From Aselliscus stoliczkanus (lineage: Eukaryota > Chordata > Mammalia > Chiroptera > Hipposideridae): a stretch of DNA of 64,000 nt. Where the stretch lies: NCBI GenBank assembly GCA_033961575.1, contig CM066730.1, forward strand, positions 153,477,523-153,541,522, read 5' to 3'. Shown here one piece after another: positions 1 through 11,589 of this stretch (its first letter is position 1; the number at the start of each line of letters is the position of its first letter). The notes under the pieces are model-generated. The model worked only from the letters and a program-made list of their open reading frames with translations, ran no database searches and was not told where the DNA came from. The position numbers and the translations under genes were made by a program.

Positions 1-272
1 AAGAGCTGGTTGAGGTCTTGTCCTTTTCACCTTGAATGCCCTGTGCCCAAGTCAAAATGGGCGCTGGGTAAAAGTTTCCTGAGAGAGGGGACGACCTTAG
101 CACTGGATCTCTCTGACTGGCACCACCCACCTTCCCCAGTGTGTCACCCTGCTGGCCTAGCCTGACTCCACACCTCAGTTCCCCTGCAGCAGACGAGGCT
201 ATGAGGGAACCCCGGAAGGAGCCACTCCAGGACCACACAGCCCAGAGCCACAGAGCATTCACTCAGTGACTC

Positions 273-468
273 ACTCATTCATTTATTCCGGAAGTATTTG
301 CTGAGTGCTCACCAGGGGCCAGGCACAAAGACAGACAACATCCCTCCCTTCATGGAGCTTACATCTCATGGGGGCGGGGATGGATAATAAGCAAATAAAG
401 ATTCAAAATGTGAACAAAAAAGAGGCTGTGCAATAAACCTCACAAGTTCAGGGTGGCCACACGGCAGG
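273..468 (-). repeat. L2 LINE 3' end
   Basis: Reads as the reverse complement of the L2 3' terminus: ATTCATTTATTCC, a TTTGCTGAGTGCTCACC-type core, GGGCCAGGCAC, then CATGGAGCTTACATCT. It is cut by the LTR that follows and resumes on the far side. Confidence 0.75.
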
Positions 469-469
469 T

Positions 470-1078
470 GTGATAAACTCATTGACCAAAAGTAACCACA
501 CAGGATTTTCTGATCACAAATTCCTCACTGGGCAGGTCACAGCAGGTAGTCACATCCCAGGCCTACAGCTTTCTTAGCAAAGGTCAGTCTCTACCTGATG
601 AGCTCTGTCTATTGCTCTTATGCATGCATGATAACATACCTTTGCAATGTCAGAGTGATTTTTCTATTTCTCGAAGGCACAACCAGCAGCACCAGAGCAC
701 AAGACCACGAGAGCAGGAGACCACAGAGCCCCTCATTGTTATTTTGTTGCCCACATACCATCTCTATTTACTGTAAATGATTAACTATCCTGTACCTACC
801 ATTGTAAAAGAAGTATGTGTTTCTCCATTTTGCCTTTTATCCAATCCTAGAGATTTCCCGGTTTTGCTTTCTCCCACCCCCTTAATCTACCACCAATGGA
901 TTTCATGTAACCTTCCTTAGGTATCCTCCTTTGATTCTAACATATAAAATAAGCTGCAAAACTCTTATTCTCTGAAGCATCTGAGGTCTTGCTCCCCGGC
1001 CTATGTCATCCTTTGAGTTTGGCTCAAATAAACTCATAAAAATTCTCTACAGGTTTGGACGTTTCTTACGTTGACAAC
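470..1078 (+). mobile_element. Old solo LTR of an endogenous retrovirus (probable)
   Basis: This block separates two halves of one minus-strand L2 copy. It has LTR-like architecture on the plus strand: a TATAAAA at 943-949, an AATAAA at 1027-1032 within GGCTCAAATAAACTC, and a GT-rich end close to TTGACAACA. No retroviral coding sequence is adjacent, so it looks like a solo LTR. Exact ends and family are uncertain, and a target-site duplication is not clear. Confidence 0.5.
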
Positions 1079-1660
1079 AATGTCAGACGATGATGGAGAA
1101 AAATTAAGTGGGAAAAGGGGACAAGGAACATCGGTATGGGAATTGAGAGTGGTCAGAGCAAGCAGCTTTGAGAGTCTGACATTTGAGCTGAGATCTGAAG
1201 GAAATGAGGGAGTGAGTTATGCGGACATCTGGGAGGAGAGGGAAAAGCAAGAGATCTGAGCCAGAGGGTGCCTGGTGTGCCCCAGAACCATCAAAAACAG
1301 AAGTGCTTCCAGAATGAGTGAGCAAGGGAAGAATAGGAGGCTGTGAAGGCAGAGAGGCAGTGGAGGTGGGAAGCAGATCATCTACTGGCTACTGTGAGAA
1401 TTTGGGCTTTTATTACAAGGGACATGGGGAGTTTTTAGCAAGGAGTAACATGATCTGACATGCTTGCAAATGATCATACAGGCTATTGAGTGGAGAATAG
1501 ACGACGGTGCAGGGAAGAGGTGGGGGAGGCGGCAATGACCCTTGCCCTGTGTGAGATGGGAAGCTAATGGTATAATCCAAGTGAGAGATGATGAGGACTT
1601 GTAAGAAGGGAAAGTGGAGGTGGCAAGAGGTTATCAGATACTGACTATATTTTAGCACTG
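1079..1660 (-). repeat. L2 LINE, continuation after LTR
   Basis: Continues the interrupted L2 in the same orientation: GATGGAGAAAAATTAAG, then ACATTTGAGCTGAGATCTGAAGG-like and GAGTAACATGATCTGACATG-like blocks that are typical of reversed L2. Short open frames here are fortuitous. Confidence 0.65.
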
Positions 1661-1679
1661 AAAGATCCCTTAGAGTCAA

Positions 1680-1800
1680 TCAATCCTCTTATAGATGGGA
1701 AACTGAGTCCCAGGGAGGGTATGACCTACCTGAGATCATATAGTAGATCAGAGGCAGAGCTGAGCCTAACACCAAGATTTCCCAGTTCCTATGCTGAAAT
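1680..1800 (-). repeat. MIR SINE
   Basis: Contains GATGGGAAACTGAGTCCCAG, then ACCTACCTGAGATCATA and an AGAGGCAGAGCTGAG block: the reverse complement of the MIR core. Confidence 0.7.
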
Positions 1801-3234
1801 GTTCTTTTGATTTCTCTTCCTTCTGTAGAAGGACTCAGGCACCTGGCCCTCACCTCCACCTCAACAATTCCCTCATTCTGGCATCAGGCTGGGCCAGTCC
1901 CTGCCCTTCCTGCTGTATGTGACAGGGTGTCACTGGGTTCAAGGAATGCCCAGACCTCCAGCTAGTTGAGTCCTGGCAGAGGTCAGGGTCACCTCTAAGG
2001 AACCTTCTGTCCTCTGAATCAGCAGAACCTGTGCAAAGCGGGAGGGAGGAGGCAGAAAGGAGTCCAAAGCAGGGAAAGAGCTCAGTCCCTGCCACTTGGT
2101 TCTCAGCACTCCCAGAGCAGAGAGGGCACCAAGAGCTGACAAGGTGGAACAGGAGCTTGTGGGAGGGCCAGACCCCCTGGGGGGTGCAGGCCCCAAGACT
2201 GAGCTCAGCCTGGGAGTCCTGCAGACTCAACCATTGAGGATTCCACTCAGCGGGGGGTTTAGGAGCCTTGATAAGGGAGGGGTGTTTCAGTGCCTTTGTA
2301 GCATGCACACTCACAGGCCACACTTGGGGAAGCTGGTACCAGCTGTCCTGACAACCTTACTTCCCATGGGAAACCCAAGTCCAGGACCAACCAGTCTGAA
2401 CCCGGCAAGACTGACTCCAGTGGGCCCTTTCAGCTGGGAGAGGCTTACTGTGTGAACTTGGGCCAGGAGTGCAACTTCTCTGGGCCTGTTCCACAGCCAA
2501 GGTGGGAGGAAGGGTGATTAGGAGGGTCTTAGGCTGGAAGCTGGGAGCATATCCACAGACCCTCTCAGTTTCTTCAGCTGTTAAGGGGACAGGCTGCCCG
2601 GCCGGAGCTTCCAGCTGGTTCTGGGCCCTCTAAAATGCAGCAGCCTGCTTGGTGACTCTGAGCGGGGTGTCAGGGTTGGGGGCAGCCCAAGGGGAGGTAC
2701 AGGGATGTGGACAAAGCTAGGAACCTGCATCAGGGGGCTATCTATCCTGACTGCCACCGCTCAGCTGAGTTGGGAAACTATCTCTGAGTCTGAGTTTACT
2801 CCTCAGCGAGAGGAAGGCGTTGAGGAAGGAGGGCCCTATTTTTCCCTGATGCCTCTGGGACTGATGGTGACTTCAGCTTCCCAAATGGGGAGTGAGGTCC
2901 CGGGAAGCTCCTAAAACTGCCAGTCCTGAGGGACTTCTAGAGTCTCCAGAGGAGGGAGGGTCTTTTACATTTCATCAGCATGCTGCTCCTTGCGTGTATG
3001 GAAAGTCTAGAGGGACCTCCTTCTACCTCCAAAACTTCCCTATAATTGAATATATAAACCATAGCAAGGAGTCAGGGTAGACCAAAGCAGAACTTCCAAT
3101 AGCTCATTAACCACAGAAAGGGTGCTGGAGTTCAGTGCGGGGGCACAAATTACATCTATGGTCCTGATGCCCTACAGAACCCTACCTGTTTCAGAGCCAA
3201 AAGAAAGGGCCTATTTCAGCTCTGACCCTGACCC

Positions 3235-3345
3235 CTGTCAGACTCAATAATTCAGCCTTGGCTGTGTGATCTTGAGCGAGTGAGCTGTCCCTCTCTGGGA
3301 CTCAGTTTCTCCGTCTGTGGAATGGTGTCAATGATCCCTGGTGCG
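3235..3345 (+). repeat. MIR SINE fragment
   Basis: TGGCTGTGTGATCTTGAGCG followed by CTCAGTTTCTCCGTCTGTGG matches the MIR core. Confidence 0.7.
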
Positions 3346-3539
3346 GCAGTCTGGAGGCAGGGGTCTAGTTAGGCGGGGAGAAACCACGCTGAGGGGTTAC
3401 AGCAAGGCTTGGGTTCACTTGGGGACACAGAGGTTGACACCAGGCGGGGCTCCTCAGAGAGGAGGGGTTCCTGGGGAGGAGGGCTCCTGGGGGACTCCTC
3501 CTTCGGCAGGGCCCTCTGCCCCCTTGCCCTACAGGGGCC

Positions 3540-3990
3540 CCTTTCTCTCCCGCAGAGGCTCCGCGGCTCCGCTCTGCGGGGTCTGTCGGGCACCCGGAGG
3601 AGCACACTGGAAAGGGACGGGCACACTGGGAGCAGGACACAGAGGTGGGCAGGGCTCCGGGCCTGGGGGGCGGGGCTTCGGAGACACTGGGCACCGCACG
3701 CCGGAGGGGCCGGGCGGCGCTGCGGCTCCGGTTACCTCCCTGCGGCCTCCCCCGCCCGGCCGGCTTCTTTTTCCGTTTCCAAATTAACAATTGAAAACGC
3801 GGCGGCCTGAAAGGCGAGCAGCGGGCCAAGCGGAAAGTGTGAAGGTGCCGCCGCGTATCCGAGGGCGTGGGAGGAGAAGGGGGCTCGACATCCTAACTGC
3901 CCCGGGCTCGCCCACCCACCAACGCCGGGTGCGAGGACTGAGCACCCCAGGGCCCAGGGGTGCCAAGCCCCTATCTCGGGTCCTGGCCTG
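3540..3990. promoter_or_regulatory. Unexplained CpG-rich block inside KCNQ4 intron 1
   Basis: About 450 bp with several dozen CpG dinucleotides and a GGGGCGGGGC box near 3667, built around a short AT-rich core (CCAAATTAACAATTGAAAAC, about 3779-3798). It is not an interspersed repeat that I recognise and sits in otherwise CpG-poor intron. It could be an internal promoter, enhancer or alternative first exon. Open frames on both strands look like GC artefacts. Confidence 0.5.
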
Positions 3991-4179
3991 ATCCGGCCCC
4001 TGGTGCTACCCTGGCCAGTGTCGCGGGACCCAGTGCCCAGGCTCCGGGTGGTGCCAGCCCCCAAGGGGGTTGGGAGGGCACTAAGGCTGGGTTACAGCTA
4101 CTCTCGAGGCTGAGTGCCCAGGAGGGGCAGGTGCCAGGCAGCACCCCCCTAGCCCCGTCCTTAAGGGCTTCCAGAGTCG

Positions 4180-4370
4180 GGTAGGTTCCTGTGTGACCTC
4201 AAGCCAGTCATTTCACCTTACGGAGACTCAATTTCCTCATCTGGAAAATGGGGAGGGAAGATAATCCACCATACAGAGCTGCTTGTGGGGAATAAATTAA
4301 ATGAGAAGATGCAGGAGGCTGACCCACAGTGAACACAATAGATAGCAGCTATTATTATCTTATGTTGATG
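4180..4370 (+). repeat. MIR SINE
   Basis: TGTGTGACCTCAAGCCAGTC, CTCAATTTCCTCATCTGGAA and a TAGCAGCTATTATTATC end give a near full-length MIR. Confidence 0.75.
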
Positions 4371-4489
4371 ATGATGATATTGTGTTCCTGGCACCCCTCC
4401 ACCTCCAGCCACAGCCAAAGGAGCTGTCCATCAATGGGCAATAATGGAGCTGACTGGTCTTTCCCCTCACTTCCTCAGAACCTCCCCCA

Positions 4490-4600
4490 AAACCCCACTT
4501 GATAGACAAAGAAACTAAAGCCAGGAAGGTTGTAAGGGGCTCCAGATCACGTGAGTGAAAAGAACTAGGGTCTGAGCCCAGGGCCTGAGCCTCAAGCCTC
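4490..4600 (-). repeat. MIR SINE fragment
   Basis: GATAGACAAAGAAACTAAAG, then a degraded CCAGATCACGTGAGTG and GGTCTGAGCCCAGGGC: a reversed MIR. Confidence 0.6.
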
Positions 4601-4799
4601 TTGTTGTGGAGACAGCTGGTCCCCAGGGTTGGAGCCCTGAGCATTGGAGCCCCCTCTTCAGTGTCCTGAGAGATGGGTGCTAATACCAGGGCAGCTGGAA
4701 TGAGTGGGTAATGGGGGAGAATCCCCACTCCCAGGCATTCAGGGGCATGGACCAGACAGCCAAAGAGTGGATACCACCTGGCCCCAGCCCCCCATAATG

Positions 4800-4925
4800 T
4801 AAGTTCCATGAATGCAGCAACTTTATCTTGTTTACCACTATCTCTCCCACGCCTGGAACGGCACTTGGTGCATTGTAGGTTCTCAATAAATATTTGTTGA
4901 GTGAATGAATGAATGAATGAATGAG
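4800..4925 (+). repeat. L2 LINE 3' end with (GAAT)n tail
   Basis: TAAGTTCCATGAATGCAGCA, CTCAATAAATATTTGTTGAG and five to six GAAT units at 4903-4924 are the classic L2 3' terminus. Confidence 0.8.
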
Positions 4926-5259
4926 CAGGTCCCCTTTATACAGTTGTGACCTCCCACTCCACCACCTATGTGGACTGCTTTGGGGAGGGGACTTTGGAAT
5001 GGTGTGCCTCTCTTCCCAGTCTGGAGACCCAGGGCCATGGAAAGGAGGGAGAAGGAGACAAGAACCAAGAAACAGTGAAGGACACAGAAATAGAAGAGGT
5101 TCTAAAAGGCAGAGCTGAGATCACCTCCTTCTTCCTAGCCCCTATTTTCCACTCCTGTCCAGCAAAGGACTCACTCCACTCCCCTTCCCTCCAGCCTCCT
5201 TGTCACTGATCACCAGAGTCCAGCTCCACCCCCATCCCTACCTCCAGTCCACTTGCCTT

Positions 5260-5690
5260 GCAGTCTGAGTGCCCCACCCTCCTTTGCAATCTGACAATGG
5301 CTCCTCATTGCTTATGGTCTAAAACCCAAGCTCCTCAGCCCAGAGCAGGAGGCTGTACCCACACTAAGCATCGGTCATACTGCACCCCTCCATTCCCTGT
5401 ACATTTCCACTTTGATGACTTTTGTACTCTCTCCTGTCATTGCACTGTCCCCCTTCTCCCCCAGAATCCCTGATCTTCTTTGGGGAACAGCGCACCCCCA
5501 GGCCCTGGCTGGGATTCCTGGTCCTCTCTGGGCACCCAGGTCCCCCTTGCAGTGACGCTGTTCCTGCCTCTTTCCACCCCCAGCCACCACTTCATTATGA
5601 TCCATCCACCAAGGGCAAAGCCATTTCTGACTCCCCCACATCGCCCAGGCTGGCCCAGTAGATGCTCAGAGAATAAATGGGAGAGGACAG
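5260..5690 (+). repeat. L2 LINE fragment
   Basis: GGCTCCTCATTGCTTATGG and CCCAAGCTCCTCAGCCC, then a pyrimidine-rich stretch and AGTAGATGCTCAGAGAATAA: L2 3' region in sense orientation. Confidence 0.65.
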
Positions 5691-6009
5691 GAAGACCCAG
5701 GTCACTAGGGCCTTGAGCATCAGGGAGTCGGGATTTTCCCACTGTTTTGTGAACCCCAAGAGTTCTGAGAAAGCGCGTCTTGGGTGGGTGGAGGGAGGAC
5801 CAGTGCAAGTCCATCCCAAATACTGGCAGGGCTGAGAAAGAGTACAAATAGAGACCCATGTATCATAAGCCTAAATATTTAAAAGTTTAAATCAAGCTAA
5901 CAAGCTGTTAAATAAAATATGTTCCATCCTTTCTGACACATATACCTTTGTAAGGATCCAGAAGACCAGGTTTGAATTTAACCCTGGATTCTTGGGGTGA
6001 ATAAGTGTA

Positions 6010-6115
6010 TTTTTTTTTTTTGAGGTCAGTGTCACTGGCCCTCATATGTGGGACCCGAACCGGGGCCGCTGGCTTCCCAAGCCAGCACTTAACCACCGCG
6101 CCACTCAGCCGGCCC
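6010..6115 (-). mobile_element. tRNA-derived SINE (GGCCGGCC family), minus strand
   Basis: Reversed copy of the young SINE of this window. On the minus strand it starts GGCCGGCTGAGTGGCGC, has a GGTTCGGGTCC B-box and CCAGTGACACTG, and ends in an A-tract (T-tract 6010-6021 on plus). Flanks carry a 17-bp direct repeat beginning AACCCTGGATTC (5980-5996 and 6116-6132). About 13 bp of extra sequence lies between A-tail and outer repeat. Confidence 0.85.
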
Positions 6116-6589
6116 AACCCTGGATTCTTGGGAGCCCCACGCTGGAATTTGGGAGGGAGGGACAGCTAGCCCCTGCAACTCTCCAGTCTGCAGTCCAGGG
6201 TGTGCCCCCTTCTCTTCCCACACGGGGTTCATCCTGCACTAAGAGGGACCTCAGGTACCCTCCTGGCCTGCTATGCAGGCCACATGGGCTGCAAACAGCC
6301 GCCTTCGAGTGCTCATACAACAGCAGCTCTCCGGATGGTGAATCAGGAAAGAGGCCTGTGCAAGCCCTGGAAGCAGGGATGGGAATTTGGCCAGGGAACT
6401 CCAGGGTTACCTGGAATGTGTTCTAGAATAAGGCAGGCCATGTGCAGGCTCTGGGGCTGGTGGTATGTGGGGGGCCATACAGGCTGAGCAGGCAGAATTC
6501 TGGGCTCCCACCCTGGACTCCACCCAGAGCAGCCCACCTTTGATCTGTTTTATACACTGCGCTCCTGTGTCACATTTCATTTAAAGAGG

Positions 6590-6750
6590 CAGATATTCTG
6601 CTTAAAACAGTTTGCAAAGCGTTAATCTAAACCTTTCCGCTCCTATGGGATGCAGGAGAAACTGAGGTGCTAGGGTCCACAGTCACACAGCAGAAGAGAG
6701 CAAATCCAGGGCTCAAGCCGCGGCTCCTGCCCAGGCCTTGGCCTCCATCA
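6590..6750 (-). repeat. MIR SINE
   Basis: GAGAAACTGAGGTGC, CACAGTCACACAGCAGA and CAGGGCTCAAGCC: reversed MIR core and tRNA part. Confidence 0.65.
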
Positions 6751-7829
6751 GCACATTTCTGATCAGTAGGACCAGTGGCTCCAACGGACAGGACATTGGG
6801 AGGTAGTGAGTACTCAAGTGCAGAGCAGGCCTGCCGCTGGGGCCTCCTACCTTGAAAGGGGGCTGGATCCTCAATTCAGGTCATCCAGCTCAGGAGTGGA
6901 CTGAGAGGACAGACCAGGCCCGAGAAGGAGAGGGAGTCCTGGTATAAATAACCGTGGGGGGCCGGGATGTTTGGGCCGTCTCCTGGGCTACGACTGTGTT
7001 TACTGCCCAGAGAGGGAGGGGCCAGGCCCACACATTTGCCTCCCTGACTTGTAGCCAAATTTCTCCTGGAAGGGGTGGCCCAAGATTAGCCCCAAACACT
7101 CCAACTCTGCACTGGATCATCCTCCTAACCCTGCACCAACATGGCCCTTAGATCTCCCTGACATTGCCCCCATCCTTCAGCCCCAAATGCTGCATAACAT
7201 TGCATCTCCATCAGCTCCAAGTGGCCCAGTATTTGCCTCCATTAAGTCCCTGTGCTCAAATCGTGGGGGGGGGGGGGAGTATGAGCAGGGCAGGGGAAGG
7301 CCCCAAGCAGAGGAGCTGGGTGTGTGCCAGGGATCTGAGCTGGGGCCACTGGGCACAGGGGCAGGGACAAAGCTCTCCCACGGCCCTGGCCAAGACAGAG
7401 AGGGCCGCAGCCCCTGGATTAGGAGAGTACAAATCCCTCTCCCGGGCCCGTCATGTGCAGCGCATTACATGGCCAGACCCCATCCTTGGTCATACCACAG
7501 CCAGCTCCTCTCCCCAGCCAGCCAAGCCAAGAGAAAAAAAAAAAACCCTAAAAAAACCCTGGATGCAGGAAGGCAAGTGGAAAGGTCCCCTTTCCCATGG
7601 GGCAGCAGCTGCAGCCTGGCATGAGCACTGAGACACAGGGGTTGATGTGAGCAGAGTTCCAACCTGCAGGCCAAGTTGCACACGCACGCACACACACATG
7701 AACACACTGCCCAGCTGACTGATGGGTCTTGCTTGGGACTTCAGCTGATTTTCACAGAGAGCAAAGGCTCAAAACTGGGGCTGTGCCCATCAAGGGTCCT
7801 AGACAGGTGCCTGGATACCTGGACTCCAG

Positions 7830-7990
7830 CCCCATATCAGCCACGTCTTAGCTGAACTACCCTGGGCAACTCATCTCTCCTTTCTGAGCCTCCATGTAAA
7901 ACAGTGTCATAATATCTTCCTCCAGGGTCCTGAAAATTCAGTGGGATTTATTGAGCAAACATTAATTAAACCCCGCGCTGGACCAAGTAT
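7830..7990 (+). repeat. MIR SINE
   Basis: CCACGTCTTAGCTGAACTAC, CTGGGCAACTCATCTC and CCTCCATGTAAAACAG are a diverged MIR core. Confidence 0.55.
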
Positions 7991-8034
7991 GCCTCAAAGT
8001 GCTTTGCGGACTACCATATGGGAAGTGGATGCCC

Positions 8035-8120
8035 TGTAGGAGGTAGCATTTTGGATCCAGAGGCTGAGGCTCAGAGATGGGGAGACACCTGCCCAGAGGG
8101 GACCAGAGCCACCAGATCTG
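8035..8120 (-). repeat. MIR SINE fragment
   Basis: AGGCTGAGGCTCAGAGATGG followed by ACACCTGCCCAGAGG is a reversed MIR core. Confidence 0.55.
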
Positions 8121-8719
8121 CTGAAAGGTTTTTACTGTTGTTTATTGTTGGGGACAACTGAGACTCTTGGACAGAGCCTGGGCTCCCGTGAAGTCCATGC
8201 CCTGTTCTGGGCCTCAGTTTCCCCACCAGTAGGATGAGAGTGAGACCAGTGATTTCCACAACCTATTGAGCTGTGAGAAAGGGAGGGAGAGGGGAGCTGG
8301 AGCAGGCTGAGCCACCTGGGCTCTGTCCCTTTCTCCAAGACACCCCACCATTCGCTAGGCCAAATCCCTGGGTATTCTCATGGGGTGGTTTTAAGGCCAC
8401 AGTTCTGGGACCCCCACAGACCCCAAGTCCATATCCCTAGAGGCCCTTTGCAGGCAGCCTCTGGGCCTGTACCCACCCCCTCTGCTTCCAAGGCCTCCTT
8501 TAGCTCAGCCACACACACACCTTCCCTCCCCCAGGCCAAGCTTTGCATAAGCAGCTGTACTTTCCCTACAGGCAAAGTCCTAGGGCTTCAGGCCAGGTCC
8601 ACTCAGGCCCTGGCAGGGTTAGCGGGCAGCTCCAGAGGAGCCGTTCAGGGGGCTAGGCATGAAGGGGAGGCAGAGGGAAGAAAAGACCAAGTCGATGGCA
8701 TCTCCAGGGCTTCCTGCCA

Positions 8720-9110
8720 GAATCTCCCCCTACCATCCTCCTTGCCAGACCCAGAGGTGTTTCTGAAATACCAATCTGCCTATGGCTCTCCCATTTTCAG
8801 TTCCTTCTCCTGCACTTGGTCTCCTCCTGGAAGTCGCTGCTCCTCAGCTCGGAGTTCTCAGCCTGGCCTTGCTCATGTCCCAGCCTCTTCTCTGCACACC
8901 TCCTGCCCTCTCGAGGCTCCCACTCTCCTGACTTTTTGCAGTTCTTTGCAAATGCCATGCTCAGCCTCACCTCTGGGCTAGCCCATGCTGGTCCCTCTGC
9001 CTGGAATGCTGTTCCCTGCTCATTTTTGCCTTGTTGACTCCTACTTATCTTTCAGGTCTCAACTTAAACCTTTCTCCAGGACGCCTACTTGGCCGATGCC
9101 CAGTTTGGGG
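8720..9110 (+). repeat. L2 LINE fragment
   Basis: GTCCCTCTGCCTGGAATGCT, TTGACTCCTACTTATCTTTC and AGGTCTCAACTTAAACC are diagnostic of the L2 3' region. The open frames across it are not genes. Confidence 0.8.
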
Positions 9111-9424
9111 CTGGATTTGGCCCCTCTCTGCTGGGCTTCCACAGGACTCCATGGTGACTAGACATCTACCAAACTCCTGGCCCATCTCCACCAGGGAGCA
9201 GGAAGGGTCTGATTCACTCCTCTGTTCCCAGCATCTGGGGTAGGGCCTGGCCCCAAGGGACTGCTAGCGAAGGCTTCCCAAATGAGAGACAGCGAGAAAG
9301 ATGGAGTGAGTCCTCAGTGTAAAACTGGGGTGCAGGACAGGGCCTTGAACTTTAAGCCCCAACTGGTCCTCATAGCCTCCCAGCAGGCAGACTCATCAGA
9401 AAGAGTTAGACAGGACGTCAGGTA

Positions 9425-9668
9425 AGACCACAAACCCTAGAGCTGGATTTCTGGGATCTGAATCCCAGGCCCACTACCTAAACCCAGGCAAGTTACTCAA
9501 TCTCTCTGCCTTGGCCTCCTCATCTGAAAATGGGCATACACTAGTGCCTCTCTCACTGGGGTGATGAGAGGAAAAAGTGAGAGAAGGCACGGCAAGTTGT
9601 CGGAGTGGTGTCTAGCACACTGTAAGGGCTTAATAAGTATTCGTTATCATTATCTTTATTATTATTGA
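9425..9668 (+). repeat. MIR SINE, near full length
   Basis: Complete order of MIR blocks: AGAGCTGGATTTCTGGGATC, CCCAGGCAAGTTACTCAATC, CCTCATCTGAAAATGGGC, and a GCTTAATAAGTATTCGTTAT end. Confidence 0.85.
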
Positions 9669-9919
9669 GTCACAGAAGGAGGAGGAGGCTGAGACTCAGA
9701 GAGGGAGGTAACTGCTGGAAGCCACCCAGCAGGAAGGTATCTCTTGACTTCCACCCCACCCAGGCCCCCCACATACACTATGAAGGCCTGCACCCACCCT
9801 GCCTACTACAACTCTGCAAACCTGCTCCTGCGCTCTCCCACCACGGATTCCTGGCACACTAAGGCCCTCTCACACCACAGATTCCTTGCACACTCAGACT
9901 GAAATTCCCTTTCTGCTGG

Positions 9920-10110
9920 GCATTCGCCACTTACTGGCTGTGTGGCAGGGCACATGCTGAACCTTTAAGCTTCATGTCCTCTTTTATACAATGGGGTAAT
10001 GATAGTGCCTACCTCATAGGGCTCTTGAAAGGATTAAGTGAGGTAGCATGTGGAGAACATTTGGCACAATACCTGGTATAGATTAGCCCATGAATCTTAT
10101 TACTGTATGA
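9920..10110 (+). repeat. MIR SINE
   Basis: CCACTTACTGGCTGTGTGG, GATAGTGCCTACCTCATAGG and AAAGGATTAAGTGAGG match MIR. Confidence 0.8.
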
Positions 10111-10429
10111 GAACTCTGTTAGAACGCAGAGCCTGGCTCCCGGTAAGTGCACTGTTGTCATAGAGTTCCCCAGGCCTCCAGCCTGTCTGGGGCTCCTGGG
10201 AAAAGGAGATGCCAGTCTGGTCGATTTGCTCTTCCAGGGCCGACATACCACCCACCCACCCCTGCAACGTCCCTTCTTCAGGGCTCAAACCAGTGCAGGC
10301 TAGGATGAGATGAGGGGCGCAGGACCCAAGAGTAGAGGGAGATAAGAATAGTAAAAGCACAAGCCCTCCGTTCTTTACAGCACTTGGCAGTTTAGGAAGC
10401 ACTTGATGCGGGAGGCAGAGGGTGAGGTG

Positions 10430-10580
10430 GACGGGTAGAAATGATAATGGTCATTCTATATAGACAGAAGCGAGAGCCTCAGAGAGGTGAAGTCATCTGC
10501 CTGGGGTCACACAGCCTTTAGGAAGCATAGGTGGGAACCAAACCCCAGCCTTCTGACTCCTGGTTCCGTGCTCCTTTAAC
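10430..10580 (-). repeat. MIR SINE
   Basis: GCCTCAGAGAGGTGAAGTC, CTGGGGTCACACAGCC and CCAGCCTTCTGACTCC are the reverse complement of MIR. Confidence 0.75.
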
Positions 10581-10799
10581 TGAGGGGTGAACACTGATTT
10601 TGGCTGACCCTACTGCCCCCACACTCCAATCTTGGCAAGAGTCCTGAGCTGATCCTCACTGCACTCGGGCAGGCCCTCAGGCCCAGCAGGAATAGACAGT
10701 GGAAACTGACCACTCCTCCATCATGCTAATCCTTCCATTCCTACCCAGGCTCCTCCCACTCTGGCCCCAGAGCTCAGGAGGGAAGAGGCAGGATGGTGC

Positions 10800-10995
10800 G
10801 CCCAGACTCAGGGATTTCACGCACCAGATAAAATTTTAAAAAACACTTCGGGGACTGCGTAAGATTGTCAACTTTTTATTTTGCCAAGTAAGGACATTTA
10901 AAAAAAATTCCCAGCCCCATCATTTCGTAAAAGAAAGGACATAATCTCAGACTAAAAGACAGTCCTTTAAATGGAATAAATTTAGCTTTATGAAA
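10800..10995. other. AT-rich unique patch in GC-rich intron
   Basis: An abrupt AT-rich stretch (TAAAATTTTAAAAAACAC, CATTTAAAAAAAATTCC, TTTAGCTTTATG) between GC-rich neighbours. It may be an old transposon or a conserved element; I do not recognise a family. Confidence 0.3.
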
Positions 10996-11074
10996 AAGTC
11001 ATCACACTGTCCTTATTTCTCTCGGTTTTGCCTTAGGCCACTGAAAAACTCCATGGGTCTGCTGATGTGTCCAA

Positions 11075-11230
11075 GAACTGTTTGGAGCTTGGGCTTGGGA
11101 GTCAGATGGACATGGATTCGAATCCTGACTCCACCATAGACAAGCTGTGTCATTTGGTGCACAGTATTTCCCTTCTCTGAGTCTCAATTTCCTATCTGCG
11201 AAATGAGAACAACAGTGCCTGCCACAGCCA
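11075..11230 (+). repeat. MIR SINE
   Basis: GGGCTTGGGAGTCAGATGG, GATTCGAATCCTGACTCCA and CTCAATTTCCTATCTGCG: MIR with its tRNA-like B-box still readable. Confidence 0.85.
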
Positions 11231-11589
11231 TACTGGGAAAAGCAAATGTTTGCAGAGGGCAAGCTCAGGGGGAAAGATCAGGCTGCTTCCCAGCCTGGTG
11301 CCTCCCTGTCCTGCTATTACCTATGGCTCCCCATTGCCCACAGGGGAGCCTGATGATCAAGGACCTGCCCTTGGTGTCCTGGACACACCAGACCCTGCAT
11401 ATCCTGGGGTGGAGTCCCATCTGAAGGCCTGTGCTCTCGCTGCTGCCTGGAGTGCACGCAGGACAAAAACCATGAGAACTGCCAGCTCAGTGGCTGCACA
11501 CAGAGGACCCAGTGGTCCTTTCTCCAATGTCTCTCTAGTTGGCAAAACCCTTCTGATCCTTCCACCCAACCTCAACACCACCTTAATTT

